From an uncultured Bacteroidales bacterium (GTDB lineage: Bacteria > Bacteroidota > Bacteroidia > Bacteroidales > UBA932), in NCBI GenBank assembly GCA_900317845.1, contig ONII01000005.1, positions 62,001 to 126,000 of the forward strand: DNA of 64,000 nt. Reading direction: 5' to 3'. Under the pieces are notes generated by a model. That model saw nothing but the letters and a program-made list of their open reading frames with translations. It was not told the origin of the DNA and made no database searches. Positions within the stretch are counted from its first letter, which is position 1; every line of letters starts with the position of its first letter. Positions 7,089-15,658 of this stretch are shown here, in pieces. Position numbers and translations under genes: made by a program.

Positions 7089-9854
7089 ATGGCAGAAGAT
7101 TGGGACGATATCAAACCCTCCCCGGAAGAGGACGACGAGGAACTGGGAGAAGACGCTGCTGCGTCGGGCAAATTTGAGAAACTGCTGGGAAGCGACTCCA
7201 GCAAGTACAAGCTGTCCGGCATGTTCAAGGAATGGTACCTGGACTATGCGTCTTACACCATCCTGGACCGCGCCGTGCCGCATATCGTTGACGGTTTCAA
7301 ACCGGTTCAGCGGCGCGTGCTGCACACCATGGCCCAAATGGACGACGGCCGCTACACCAAGGTGGCCAACATCGTGGGCCAGGCCATGCAGTACCATCCG
7401 CACGGCGACGCCTCCATCCTGGGCGCCCTGGTCACGCTGGGCCAGAAGGGGCTCCTGATAGACTGCCAGGGAAACTGGGGCAACATCCTCACCGGAGACT
7501 CCAACGCCGCCCCGCGTTACATTGAGGCCCGCCTTTCCAAGTTTGCCAAGGAAGTGGTCTTCGACAAGAAAGTCACCCCCTGGATGACCTCCTACGACGG
7601 CCGCAACCAGGAGCCCACGGAACTGCCTGTGCGTTTCCCGCTGCTGCTGGCGCAAGGTACGGAAGGCATCGCCGCCGGCCTCAGCTCCAAAATCCTGCCC
7701 CACAACTTCAACGAGCTCATCGACGCCTCTATTGCCATCCTGCGGGGCAAGCCCTATGAGATTCTGCCGGACTTCCCTACCGGCGGCATCGCGGACTGCT
7801 CCAAATACAACCAGGGCAAGCGCGGCGGCATGGTAAAGGTGCGTGCCCGCATCAACAAGGTGGACAAGAGCACCATCACCATCACGGAAATTCCGTACGG
7901 CAAAACCTCGCACGCCATCATCGACAGCATCCTCAAGGCCAAGGACAAGAAGAAAATCAACATCAAGAAGATTGAAGACATGACCACCGACAAAGTGGAA
8001 ATTGTGATTCATCTTCCCGCCGATGTCTCTCCGGACAAAACCATCGACGCGCTGTACGCCTTCACCGAGTGTGAGACCAAGATTGCGCCCAATGCCTGCG
8101 TCATCCGGGACAACAAGCCGGTGTTCCTCACCGTGAACGAGATCCTGGAATACGATACTTATCACACGCGGGACATCCTCAAGGCCCAGCTGGAGTACAA
8201 GCTCGCAGAGCTGGAAGAGGACTGGCACTACACCTCCCTGGAGCGCATCTTCTTCGAAAACCGCATCTATAAGGTCCTGGAACAGAACCAGATGAGCTGG
8301 GAAGAGCAGCTGCAGGACATCCTGTCCCAGATGAAGAACTACGAGGACCTCCTCCACCGGGAAATTGTGATGGAAGACATCCTCAAGCTGGTGGAAAAAC
8401 CGGTGCGCAAGATTTCCAAGTTCGACACCAAAGCCCTGGACGAGAAAATCTATGCCCTGGAGGACCAAATGAAGGAAGTCCGGGACCACCTGGAGCACCT
8501 GACGGAATTCACCATCGACTGGTTCAAGGGCCTTAAACAGAAATACGGTGCCCAGTGGCCGCGCCTGACGGAAATCTCCTCGCTGGAGAACATCACCGTC
8601 ACCAAGGTGGTGTCCAACAATGCCAAGCTGTACGCCAACCTGGAAGAGGGCTTCGTGGGCATTGGCCTGCGCCGGGACGAGGGCGAATACGTGTGCGACT
8701 GCTCAGACCTGAGCGAGATTATCGTCATTGCAAAAGACGGCAAATTCCGTGTCACCAAGGTGGCGGACAAAGCCTTCTTCTGGAAAGACCTGCTGTACGC
8801 CGGCGTGTTCAACCGCGGCGACGAGCGCACCATTTATAACGTCATCTACCGCGACGGCAAGGGCCCGGCCCATTACGCCAAACGTTTTGCCATTACCTCC
8901 GTCACGCGTGACAAGGACTATGACATTACGCCCGGTGCCGATGGCACCCGCATCCTCTGGTTCACCGTGAACCACAACGGAGAAGCGGAAACCGTGCGCA
9001 TCCAGTTCCGTCCCAAGAAGGGCCTCAAGAAAACCAGCATGGAGTGGGATTTCAGTTCCCTCGCCATCAAGGGACGCGGCTCACGGGGCAACCTGGTCAC
9101 CAAAAACGCCATTGCCAAAATCCAGCTCAAGTCCAAGGGCATTACCACCCTGGAGGGCAAGGACATCTGGTGGGATCCGGACATCCAGCGCCTCAACGAG
9201 GAAGGCCGCGGGGAACTCCTGGGGAAATTCTCCGGCGAGGACCGCGTGCTGGCCATCTTTGCCGACGGCACCTACTACACCACCTCGTACGACCTGGTGA
9301 ACAAGTACCAGGGAGACGTAGTGCGCGTAGAGAAATTCGACCCTGCCCGCATCTACTCCGTCCTGTACTGGGACAATTCCGCCAAAGCGTTCTATGTCAA
9401 GCGCTTCAGCTTTGTGGAGAGCAATAATACGCCTGTGCTCTTCATTGCAGAGGGCCGGGGCTCCCGCCTGGTGGACATTTCCTCGGACCTGCACCCGCAG
9501 ATGGTCCTCACCTTTGGCGGCAAGTTCAAGCACCGGGAGGCGGAAACCGTTGACGTAGAGGAATTTATCGCCAAGAAAGGCCTTGCGGCCAAAGGCAAAA
9601 AGTGCTCCAACATGGACCTCAAGACGGTGGAATTCGGGGAGCCGCTCCACAAGCCGGAAGACGACCTGGAGCCGGAAGCCCCTGTGGTGGCGGAAGGTTT
9701 GGATGAAGAGCCCATCGACATGGATTTCCAGCCGGAAGACATCGCTGCAGAACCCATCGAACAAACCGGCCAGGCGGCAGACCTTTTGAAGGACAGTCCC
9801 GCCGCAGACCAGGGCGCCGTAGATTTTGACGACTGGGAACCTACGCTCTTCTAA
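7089..9854 (+). CDS. parC: DNA topoisomerase IV (or gyrase-like) subunit A
   Basis: 921 residues. The breakage-reunion domain runs from about 40 to 500 with the catalytic tyrosine Tyr144 in NAAPRYIEARL. The resistance-determining segment QYHPHGDASILG is at 101-112. A C-terminal beta-pinwheel follows (about 530-830), then an acidic tail (Glu/Asp-rich, about 850-921). With subunit B the enzyme relaxes or decatenates DNA in an ATP-dependent way. The N-terminal 30 residues are also very acidic. ParC is preferred over GyrA because the C-terminal domain lacks an obvious GyrA box, but this was judged by eye. No subunit B gene is adjacent. The 3' end converges on aroK. Confidence 0.85.
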   Translation: MAEDWDDIKPSPEEDDEELGEDAAASGKFEKLLGSDSSKYKLSGMFKEWYLDYASYTILDRAVPHIVDGFKPVQRRVLHTMAQMDDGRYTKVANIVGQAMQYHPHGDASILGALVTLGQKGLLIDCQGNWGNILTGDSNAAPRYIEARLSKFAKEVVFDKKVTPWMTSYDGRNQEPTELPVRFPLLLAQGTEGIAAGLSSKILPHNFNELIDASIAILRGKPYEILPDFPTGGIADCSKYNQGKRGGMVKVRARINKVDKSTITITEIPYGKTSHAIIDSILKAKDKKKINIKKIEDMTTDKVEIVIHLPADVSPDKTIDALYAFTECETKIAPNACVIRDNKPVFLTVNEILEYDTYHTRDILKAQLEYKLAELEEDWHYTSLERIFFENRIYKVLEQNQMSWEEQLQDILSQMKNYEDLLHREIVMEDILKLVEKPVRKISKFDTKALDEKIYALEDQMKEVRDHLEHLTEFTIDWFKGLKQKYGAQWPRLTEISSLENITVTKVVSNNAKLYANLEEGFVGIGLRRDEGEYVCDCSDLSEIIVIAKDGKFRVTKVADKAFFWKDLLYAGVFNRGDERTIYNVIYRDGKGPAHYAKRFAITSVTRDKDYDITPGADGTRILWFTVNHNGEAETVRIQFRPKKGLKKTSMEWDFSSLAIKGRGSRGNLVTKNAIAKIQLKSKGITTLEGKDIWWDPDIQRLNEEGRGELLGKFSGEDRVLAIFADGTYYTTSYDLVNKYQGDVVRVEKFDPARIYSVLYWDNSAKAFYVKRFSFVESNNTPVLFIAEGRGSRLVDISSDLHPQMVLTFGGKFKHREAETVDVEEFIAKKGLAAKGKKCSNMDLKTVEFGEPLHKPEDDLEPEAPVVAEGLDEEPIDMDFQPEDIAAEPIEQTGQAADLLKDSPAADQGAVDFDDWEPTLF

Positions 9855-9855
9855 C

Positions 9856-10353
9856 TTACAGGCAATCGATGATAATTTCGTCCGTGATTTGCTCCGGAGT
9901 TAGGCCGTCCGTGTCCACCGTGACATGGGCGGCTTGCGCGTAGAGGGGCTCCCGCTCCGCGAAGCGCTGCGCCAGGTGTGCATCGGCCAGGGGGCGTCCG
10001 CCGGGCTGGGTCGCCAAGCGCTCCTGAATGCACTCCTGGGAGGCTTGCAGATAGATGCAGGTGGTCTTTTCCTGCAGGATCCTAATGGCACCGGGGACCG
10101 TGACCGTGCCGCCGCCCAGGGCCAGGACGGCCGTGCTTTCCGCATATTTGCCCACCGTTTGCTCCAGCGCCTGCTTTTCCAGTTTACGAAACCCAGCCTC
10201 TCCATCTGCGGCAAAAATGGCCGGGATACTGCGGCCGGCTTTTTGGACGATTACCTCGTCCAGGTCCAGGAACGGGCAGCCCAGGGAGCTGGCCAGAAGC
10301 CGCCCTACCGTGGTTTTTCCGGAGGCCATGAAGCCTGTCAAAGCGATGAGCAT
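9856..10353 (-). CDS. aroK: Shikimate kinase
   Basis: 165 residues, a single-domain P-loop kinase. The Walker A is GFMASGKTTVG near the start. The shikimate-binding DLDEVI and the GGG segment (VLALGGGTV) are both present. It phosphorylates shikimate at the 3-hydroxyl on the way to chorismate. The ATG at 10353 is used; the in-frame GTG two codons upstream is less likely. A promoter reading leftwards is at 10376-10407. An aroE-like gene occurs 39 kb away, so the pathway is scattered. Confidence 0.9.
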   Translation of the reverse strand: MLIALTGFMASGKTTVGRLLASSLGCPFLDLDEVIVQKAGRSIPAIFAADGEAGFRKLEKQALEQTVGKYAESTAVLALGGGTVTVPGAIRILQEKTTCIYLQASQECIQERLATQPGGRPLADAHLAQRFAEREPLYAQAAHVTVDTDGLTPEQITDEIIIDCL

Positions 10354-10375
10354 AGGCACAAAGAATGGTGACGGG

Positions 10376-10407
10376 CAAAGGTACGCATCTTTGCGCGTAT
10401 TTGCAAA
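10376..10407 (-). promoter_or_regulatory. aroK promoter
   Basis: On the minus strand the -7 element TACCTTTG is at 10383-10376 and the -33 element TTTG at 10407-10404, 20 bases apart. The -33 element directly abuts that of the recJ promoter, forming TTTGCAAA. Confidence 0.72.
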
Positions 10408-10431
10408 AATGCCGCAGAATGGTTATCTTTG
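10400..10431 (+). promoter_or_regulatory. recJ promoter
   Basis: TTTG at 10400-10403 and TATCTTTG at 10424-10431 are spaced by 20 bases. The first ATG of recJ starts only 7 bases after the -7 element, so the transcript should have almost no 5' leader. Confidence 0.75.
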
Positions 10432-10438
10432 TAAGACT

Positions 10439-12175
10439 ATGGGTACGATGGACAGACAATGGACCGTGAAAGAAGCGCCGGCGCCGGAACGCGTTGAGCA
10501 GCTCTCTACGGAACTCGGGATAGACCGGGTTCTGGCGGCGCTGCTTATCCAGCGCGGCGTGTCCACCTTTGACCAGGCCCGTACCTTCTTCCGGCCCCGC
10601 CTGGAGGACCTCCATGACCCCTTCCTCATGACAGACATGGACAAGGCGGTGGAACGCCTGCATGCGGCCATCACTTCCGGTGAAAAAATCCTGGTGTACG
10701 GAGACTATGACGTAGACGGCACCACGGCCGTAGCACAGGTCTATTCCTTTGTCAAACAATTCACGTCCAAAGTACAGTTCTACATTCCGGACCGCTACGA
10801 CGAAGGCTACGGCCTGTCGTACAAGGCGCTGGACTGGGCCTCGGACAACGGGATCGGCCTGGTTATCACGCTGGACTGCGGAATCAAGGCCATCGACAAA
10901 GTGGAATATGCCCGCACCAAGGGCATTGAGGTCATCATCTGCGACCACCACCTGCCGGAGGACGAACTTCCCGGCGCCGTGGCCATCCTGGACCCCAAGC
11001 GGGAAGACTGCCACTATCCCTTCGACGACCTTTGCGGTTGCGGCGTGGGCTTCAAACTGGCCCAGGGTTATGTACAAAAGTACGGCCTGGAGTTCTCCCT
11101 GCTGGAGCCGCTGCTGGATTTGCAGGTGGTCTCTATTGCCTCGGACCTGGTGTCCATGACCGGCGAAAACCGCATCCTGGCGCACTTCGGCCTCAAACGC
11201 CTGAACGAGAATCCGCGCAAGGGCCTCCTGGCCATGATCAACCTGGCCAAGCTGGAGCCTGGGCATATCGGCATTGACGATATCGTCTTCAAAATCGGTC
11301 CGCGCATCAATGCGGCGGGGCGTATGGAAAGCGGCCGGCTGGCGGTGGAGCTCCTCACAGCCACGGATGACCGCACCGCCATCCGCATTGGCGAGCAAAT
11401 CAATGACAACAACAACGAGCGCAAGTCCATCGACCGGGAAATCACCCAGGAAGCGCTGGAAATGGTGCAGAACGGACTGGCGCTGGCCACGGAAAACGTG
11501 ACCATCGTCTATAACCCCACCTGGAACAAAGGCGTGGTGGGCATTGTGGCGTCCCGCCTGGTGGAGGCCTATTACAAACCCACCGTGGTACTCACCAAGA
11601 GCAACGGCTTTGTCACCGGCAGCGCCCGCAGCGTGCAGGGGTTCGACCTTTATTCCTCCATTGAGAGCTGCGCAGACCTGCTGGAGAACTTCGGCGGGCA
11701 CATGTACGCGGCTGGGCTCACCATGAAGGAAGAGCATCTGGAGGAATTCTGCCGCCGGATGGACAAGTTTGTGGAGGGAAATATCACGCGTGAGGAACTC
11801 ACCCCGGTAGTGGAAATTGACGCCAAGCTGGACTTCTCGCAAATTACGCCCAAATTTACGCGCATCCTCAAGCAGTTCCAGCCCTTTGGCCCCGGCAACA
11901 ACAACCCGGTGTTCCTCACGGAGGACGTGTACGATGCCGGCAACGGCCGCAAGGTGGGCGCCGGCGGCGTGCATCTCAAACTGGACCTCATGCAGGAAAG
12001 CCAGCCGTACCGACAAATCGCGGCTATCGGCTTTAATATGGCCGATTATTACGAGCACATCAAGGCCGGCAATCCCATCGACATCTGCTATTCCATTGTA
12101 GAGAACTTCTACCGCGGCTCTTCCACCGTCCAGCTTCGCCTCAAGGACATCCGCGAGCGCGACGAACTCATTTAA
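10439..12175 (+). CDS. recJ: Single-stranded-DNA-specific exonuclease RecJ
   Basis: 578 residues from the ATG at 10439. A longer reading frame upstream is discounted because it overlaps aroK and the promoter. The DHH phosphoesterase core has DYDVDGTTA and CDHHLPE. The DHHA1 domain carries a glycine-rich GSARSVQGFDLY and GGHMYAAGL. A C-terminal OB-like domain starts near residue 460 (PFGPGNNNP). RecJ degrades ssDNA 5' to 3' in recombination and mismatch or base-excision repair. An ATG at 10448 is the alternative start. Confidence 0.92.
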   Translation: MGTMDRQWTVKEAPAPERVEQLSTELGIDRVLAALLIQRGVSTFDQARTFFRPRLEDLHDPFLMTDMDKAVERLHAAITSGEKILVYGDYDVDGTTAVAQVYSFVKQFTSKVQFYIPDRYDEGYGLSYKALDWASDNGIGLVITLDCGIKAIDKVEYARTKGIEVIICDHHLPEDELPGAVAILDPKREDCHYPFDDLCGCGVGFKLAQGYVQKYGLEFSLLEPLLDLQVVSIASDLVSMTGENRILAHFGLKRLNENPRKGLLAMINLAKLEPGHIGIDDIVFKIGPRINAAGRMESGRLAVELLTATDDRTAIRIGEQINDNNNERKSIDREITQEALEMVQNGLALATENVTIVYNPTWNKGVVGIVASRLVEAYYKPTVVLTKSNGFVTGSARSVQGFDLYSSIESCADLLENFGGHMYAAGLTMKEEHLEEFCRRMDKFVEGNITREELTPVVEIDAKLDFSQITPKFTRILKQFQPFGPGNNNPVFLTEDVYDAGNGRKVGAGGVHLKLDLMQESQPYRQIAAIGFNMADYYEHIKAGNPIDICYSIVENFYRGSSTVQLRLKDIRERDELI

Positions 12176-12176
12176 T

Positions 12177-13355
12177 TTACCCCACCAGCCACTTGCCCAC
12201 GCGGGGAATGCGTTGAAGGAGGATGCTCACGAGGCCCACCACAACAAAGGCAGAGAAGGCTGTAGCGAGAACCTCCACAGGGGTGGTCCAGGCGCCCAGG
12301 AGGCCGTCAGGACCCACACCCAGCCAGCCGCGATAAAAGGCGGAGAAGGGCGCCAGGACCAGCATGTGCATGAGGTACATGCCGTAACCGGCCTTGGAGA
12401 GGGGAAGGAGGATGTGCCGATAGAAAGGAGATTCTTCGCTACGCTCAGAATGACAAGACCGGAAGGCCAGGGTGAGGCCCACCGTGGTGAGGACCACGGG
12501 AAGGCCGCAGAAGGCCAGCGGGTTTTCCCAGAAGACGGCTGTAGCGAGCGGACCGGTGAGTGGGAAAGCGTCCCCCGCCTGGGAAATATGCCCCAACACG
12601 CTGCTGAACAGCGCCAGAAAACCCATCAGAAACATACTCCAGCCCAGAAAACGCGTCCAGCGGTTGTTGGACAGGAACCTGCGCAGATACAACCCCACCA
12701 GCAGATACCCTACAAAACCGCTCACATAATAGAACAGGCCGAAAGGATTCCAGGCTGCCTCTCCCCACAGGGGGAACAGCGCCTGTGCAGGCAACCCGTC
12801 CGCAGCCTGGATAAGGGGCGCCTCTCCCCCGGCCCACTCCCGGATAAAGGGAATGAGCGTGGTAAAAAGCCAGATGCCCAGGTATACCTCCAACTCCCTC
12901 CGGGACACTTTTTCCGCCCAGGGGGAAAGCAGCGGCATCACAAGATAAAGGCCGATCAGCATGTACACAAACCACAAATGTCCGGCCGCATAGTTGAAGT
13001 TAAGCAGAAGACCCTTCAGGTTGGCCACCGGCTCTCCCCATACAAGGGCATACACCAGCGTCCAGAAGGCCATCGGCACCAGAACGCGCACCGCGCGGCG
13101 CCTGAAAAACTCCCCGGTGGAATAATGCAGCGGAAACTGTAAATAACTGGAGGCGACGACAAACAGCGGCACACAGCAGCGGCACAGCGCCTCAAAGGCC
13201 GACACCCAGAAGGCATCGGTGGCCGTTGCCATCCGTGCACCTTCCTCACAGATATAAAAAGGCTCGGTCCCATGGACCACCATCACCATAAAACACGCGG
13301 TCACCCGCAAATAATCCAGCCAGATTTCCCGTTTCACGCCCATTGATCGTGACAT
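12177..13355 (-). CDS. Acyltransferase family 3 membrane protein
   Basis: 392 residues, about ten membrane helices. It opens with REIWLDYLRVTACFMVMVVHG, the typical start of acyltransferase-3 proteins with the conserved Arg and His. Members O-acylate sugars, lipids or peptides; the substrate here is unknown. Residues about 300-309 (CHSERSEES) are the translation of a dispersed repeat (12429-12455) sitting between two late helices, so this loop is probably of repeat origin. Monocistronic by position; the upstream region holds a 15-bp hairpin at 13384-13420. The start could also be the fifth codon (ATG, MGVKR). Confidence 0.8.
   Translation of the reverse strand: MSRSMGVKREIWLDYLRVTACFMVMVVHGTEPFYICEEGARMATATDAFWVSAFEALCRCCVPLFVVASSYLQFPLHYSTGEFFRRRAVRVLVPMAFWTLVYALVWGEPVANLKGLLLNFNYAAGHLWFVYMLIGLYLVMPLLSPWAEKVSRRELEVYLGIWLFTTLIPFIREWAGGEAPLIQAADGLPAQALFPLWGEAAWNPFGLFYYVSGFVGYLLVGLYLRRFLSNNRWTRFLGWSMFLMGFLALFSSVLGHISQAGDAFPLTGPLATAVFWENPLAFCGLPVVLTTVGLTLAFRSCHSERSEESPFYRHILLPLSKAGYGMYLMHMLVLAPFSAFYRGWLGVGPDGLLGAWTTPVEVLATAFSAFVVVGLVSILLQRIPRVGKWLVG
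12429..12455 (-). repeat. Dispersed short repeat inside the acyltransferase gene (copy 2)
   Basis: On the minus strand the copy reads TGTCATTCTGAGCG then TAGCGAAGAATCT, nearly the same as 7043-7069. It is in frame and translates as CHSERSEES within an otherwise hydrophobic protein. Confidence 0.75.
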
Positions 13356-13383
13356 CTAATTACTTGTTTATCAATAACTTCTT

Positions 13384-13420
13384 GTATAATCCTCGTTCAA
13401 AATTCGAACGAGAATTATAC
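13384..13420. promoter_or_regulatory. 15-bp inverted repeat upstream of the acyltransferase
   Basis: GTATAATCCTCGTTC and GAACGAGAATTATAC pair with one mismatch around a 7-base loop. It lies 29 bases upstream of the acyltransferase start and downstream of birA. There is no T-run on either side, so an operator is as likely as a terminator. Its outer GTATAAT/ATTATAC halves match those of the hipB operator palindrome. Confidence 0.45.
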
Positions 13421-13460
13421 TATAAAACATTCTATTTCAATACTTTAGCAATCACGACTT

Positions 13461-14204
13461 TTACAAGATATATCCTACCTCCTTGAACTTATAGTAACGA
13501 CAAGGTTTGCCGGGGGCTTCCAGATCCCGGATACAAAGGCGGCCGTCGGGCTCTACGCCCTGAATGACGCCCACGTACTCCCGCTCCGTAAGATAGTCGT
13601 GATAGTGCGCCTGCACGTCTTTGTTGAACAGGTGACTGGAATAATTGGAAAACAGCCCCGCGCGCGCTTGGGCATCGAATAAATCCGGCAGCCTGTCCTC
13701 AAATGCGGCCGACAGGCGGTCCAGGCACTCCTCCAGGGAAAACGCTTCTCCCAGGCAGCGCCACAGGGAGGTGGCACTAGCCAGTTGCGGGAACTCCCGC
13801 TGGTTGACATTCAGCCCTACGCCCACAACCGCTGCGTGCACCCACTCCCCTTTCAGGCTGTTTTCGATGAGGATGCCGCAGATTTTATTTTTCCCCACAT
13901 ACACGTCATTGGGCCATTTGACCTTGCACCAGATGCCGAGGCTTTGCAGGAACTCCGCCACCACTACGGAAATCAGGTAATTGAGCCAATGCACCTGCGA
14001 GGCGTGCAGTTCCCCGTCCCCGAACTTTACTATAATACTGAAAGTGAGGTTTTTACCGGGCTCCGTGAACCAGGTATTGCCCCGCTGTCCCCGGCCGGCG
14101 GTTTGCTCCCGGGCGGCCAGGACGGTCATGGACGGCAGTTCCGCCAGCCGCCGCAGGGCCTCGGAATTGGTAGAGTCGATGGTGTCCAGCCAGATAATGT
14201 TCAT
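13461..14204 (-). CDS. birA: Biotin--[acetyl-CoA-carboxylase] ligase
   Basis: 247 residues from the ATG at 14204 (MNIIWLDTIDSTN). The biotin-binding signature is visible: EQTAGRGQRGNTW, then KVKWPNDVYVGKNKICGILIE. A short C-terminal domain follows (about 195-247). It has no N-terminal helix-turn-helix, so it is a ligase only and not a repressor. It activates biotin as biotinyl-AMP and transfers it to the biotin carboxyl carrier protein. Codons upstream of 14204 come from a dispersed repeat and are not thought to be coding. Confidence 0.9.
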   Translation of the reverse strand: MNIIWLDTIDSTNSEALRRLAELPSMTVLAAREQTAGRGQRGNTWFTEPGKNLTFSIIVKFGDGELHASQVHWLNYLISVVVAEFLQSLGIWCKVKWPNDVYVGKNKICGILIENSLKGEWVHAAVVGVGLNVNQREFPQLASATSLWRCLGEAFSLEECLDRLSAAFEDRLPDLFDAQARAGLFSNYSSHLFNKDVQAHYHDYLTEREYVGVIQGVEPDGRLCIRDLEAPGKPCRYYKFKEVGYIL

Positions 14205-14207
14205 ATG

Positions 14208-14271
14208 AGATTTCTCCACTCGTTTCACTCGGTCGAAATGACAAGGAATAATTCACTCGGTCGAAATGACA
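14208..14271. repeat. Dispersed short repeat, two partial units (copy 3)
   Basis: Between birA and the hydrolase gene. The 20-base unit TTCACTCGGTCGAAATGACA occurs twice, at 14224-14243 and 14252-14271. The first is preceded by GAGATTTCTCCACTCG, giving on the minus strand the TCATTTCGA...GAGAAATC arrangement of the family. Confidence 0.7.
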
Positions 14272-14274
14272 GGA

Positions 14275-14955
14275 TTAGAGGACCCTGTCATCTTCGTAGG
14301 GCTCGTTGAACGGCTCCAGGAAGGGATTGTACATACCTTCGCGGGCAATGGAGGTGGGCTGGCCGTGGCCGGGAATCACGTCTGTTTCCCCGGGCAGGTT
14401 CAGAAGCCGCTCCTTGATGGACTTCATGAGTTCATCGTAATCGCCGCCGTAAAGGTCTGTACGGCCAATGCTGCCGGCAAAGAGCGTGTCTCCGCTGAGA
14501 AGCAGGCTGTTTTCCGCCGAATAATAGCACACGCTCCCGCGCGAGTGTCCGGGCGTGTGAATCACCTTCCAGGCGGTGCCGGCCGAGGTAATGACATCGC
14601 CATCGGCAATATCCACCGTATTAAAGTTGTGCTGGAGGAAGGAAAAAGACGGCGTAGCGTGCGCACTGCCGGTTACATTGTTCATGGTGTCCACATCCAG
14701 CGGATGCAGGTACACCGGCACATTGTAAACGGCCAGGAGTTTGGCGACGCCCCAGAAATGGTCAAAGTGCCCGTGCGTGAGCAGGATGGCGTCCGGCGTA
14801 AGCCCATGGTCCTTGAAAAAACGTTGCAGCTGCTCCATGCCCTCCGGCGAGGACATGCCCGGATCCACCACCGTGCAGGCCTGCTGGCCATCTTCCCACA
14901 GCACTACGCAATTGGTTCCCAGCGGGTTAAAGGTAAATATTGAGGAATGTAACAT
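14275..14955 (-). CDS. Metallo-beta-lactamase-fold hydrolase (glyoxalase II-like)
   Basis: 226 residues. The zinc motif THGHFDH and the later metal ligands in HTPGHSRGS and the terminal GHG (IPGHGQPT) are present, the pattern of hydroxyacylglutathione hydrolase-like proteins. The family hydrolyses thioesters; members of this short type without the glutathione-binding C-terminal domain have mixed or unknown substrates. It reads leftwards and is separated from birA by the repeat. Divergent from the deoxynucleoside kinase pair. Confidence 0.85.
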   Translation of the reverse strand: MLHSSIFTFNPLGTNCVVLWEDGQQACTVVDPGMSSPEGMEQLQRFFKDHGLTPDAILLTHGHFDHFWGVAKLLAVYNVPVYLHPLDVDTMNNVTGSAHATPSFSFLQHNFNTVDIADGDVITSAGTAWKVIHTPGHSRGSVCYYSAENSLLLSGDTLFAGSIGRTDLYGGDYDELMKSIKERLLNLPGETDVIPGHGQPTSIAREGMYNPFLEPFNEPYEDDRVL

Positions 14956-15025
14956 AATCGGCTTTCAATTGGCATTGCAAATTTACGATAATTTTACCAA
15001 CTTTGTAGAATAAAGCGCCGCACGT

Positions 15026-15637
15026 ATGCACATAGGAATCGCAGGAAATATCGGCAGTGGAAAAACCACGCTCACTACCCTTCTGGCCCGCCATTACGGC
15101 TGGACGCCCAAGTTTGAGTCCGTCACCTATAATCCCTACCTGGCAGACTATTATGCAGACATTAAGCGCTGGTCCTTTGCTCTGGAAATGTACTTCCTGC
15201 AGCAGCGCCTGCACGATGTCCTGGAAATTTCCAAATCCAAGGACGTCATTATCCAGGACCGCACCCTCATGGAGGGCGTGAATATTTTTGTGGCCAACAA
15301 CTACGCCCAGGGCAACCTCACGGAACGGGACTACAACACCTACATGGACACCTACAACGTCATGATGGAAGTGGTGAAGGAACCGGACCTCATGATTTAC
15401 CTCCGCTCCGGCATCGAGCACCTGGTATACCAAATCCAGAAACGCGGCCGGGACTACGAGCAAAGCATCTCCATCGAGTATTTAAGCGGCCTGAACGAGC
15501 GCTACGAAAAGTGGATTGCCGGCTACAAGGGGAAGCTGATTATTGTAGATGCAGACAACCTGGACTTCTTGAGCCGTCCGGAGGATTTCGCCTCCATTAC
15601 GGACAGGATAGACGCAGAGTTGTTCGGCCTTTTTTAA
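15026..15637 (+). CDS. Deoxynucleoside kinase (first of tandem pair)
   Basis: 203 residues, dNK/dGK-dCK superfamily. The P-loop is GNIGSGKTT (7-15). The DRT segment is in IIQDRTLMEG, and the lid region has the Arg-rich QKRGRDYEQS. It phosphorylates deoxynucleosides in salvage; purine or pyrimidine preference cannot be assigned by eye. The next gene is a clear paralogue of nearly the same length, and 21 bases separate them. Confidence 0.87.
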   Translation: MHIGIAGNIGSGKTTLTTLLARHYGWTPKFESVTYNPYLADYYADIKRWSFALEMYFLQQRLHDVLEISKSKDVIIQDRTLMEGVNIFVANNYAQGNLTERDYNTYMDTYNVMMEVVKEPDLMIYLRSGIEHLVYQIQKRGRDYEQSISIEYLSGLNERYEKWIAGYKGKLIIVDADNLDFLSRPEDFASITDRIDAELFGLF

Positions 15638-15658
15638 TGGAATAAACTTTTTTTTATT

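Noticed and set aside
7389-7424. Quinolone-resistance change in the topoisomerase A subunit (Ala after HPHGD instead of Ser)
   Set aside because: HPHGDAS is, as far as I recall, the normal form in topoisomerase IV of Bacteroidetes, so it cannot be called a resistance mutation from this sequence.
10055-10438. N-terminal extension of recJ by 128 codons
   Set aside because: It overlaps aroK on the other strand and runs across both promoters; the RecJ family start matches the ATG at 10439 or 10448.
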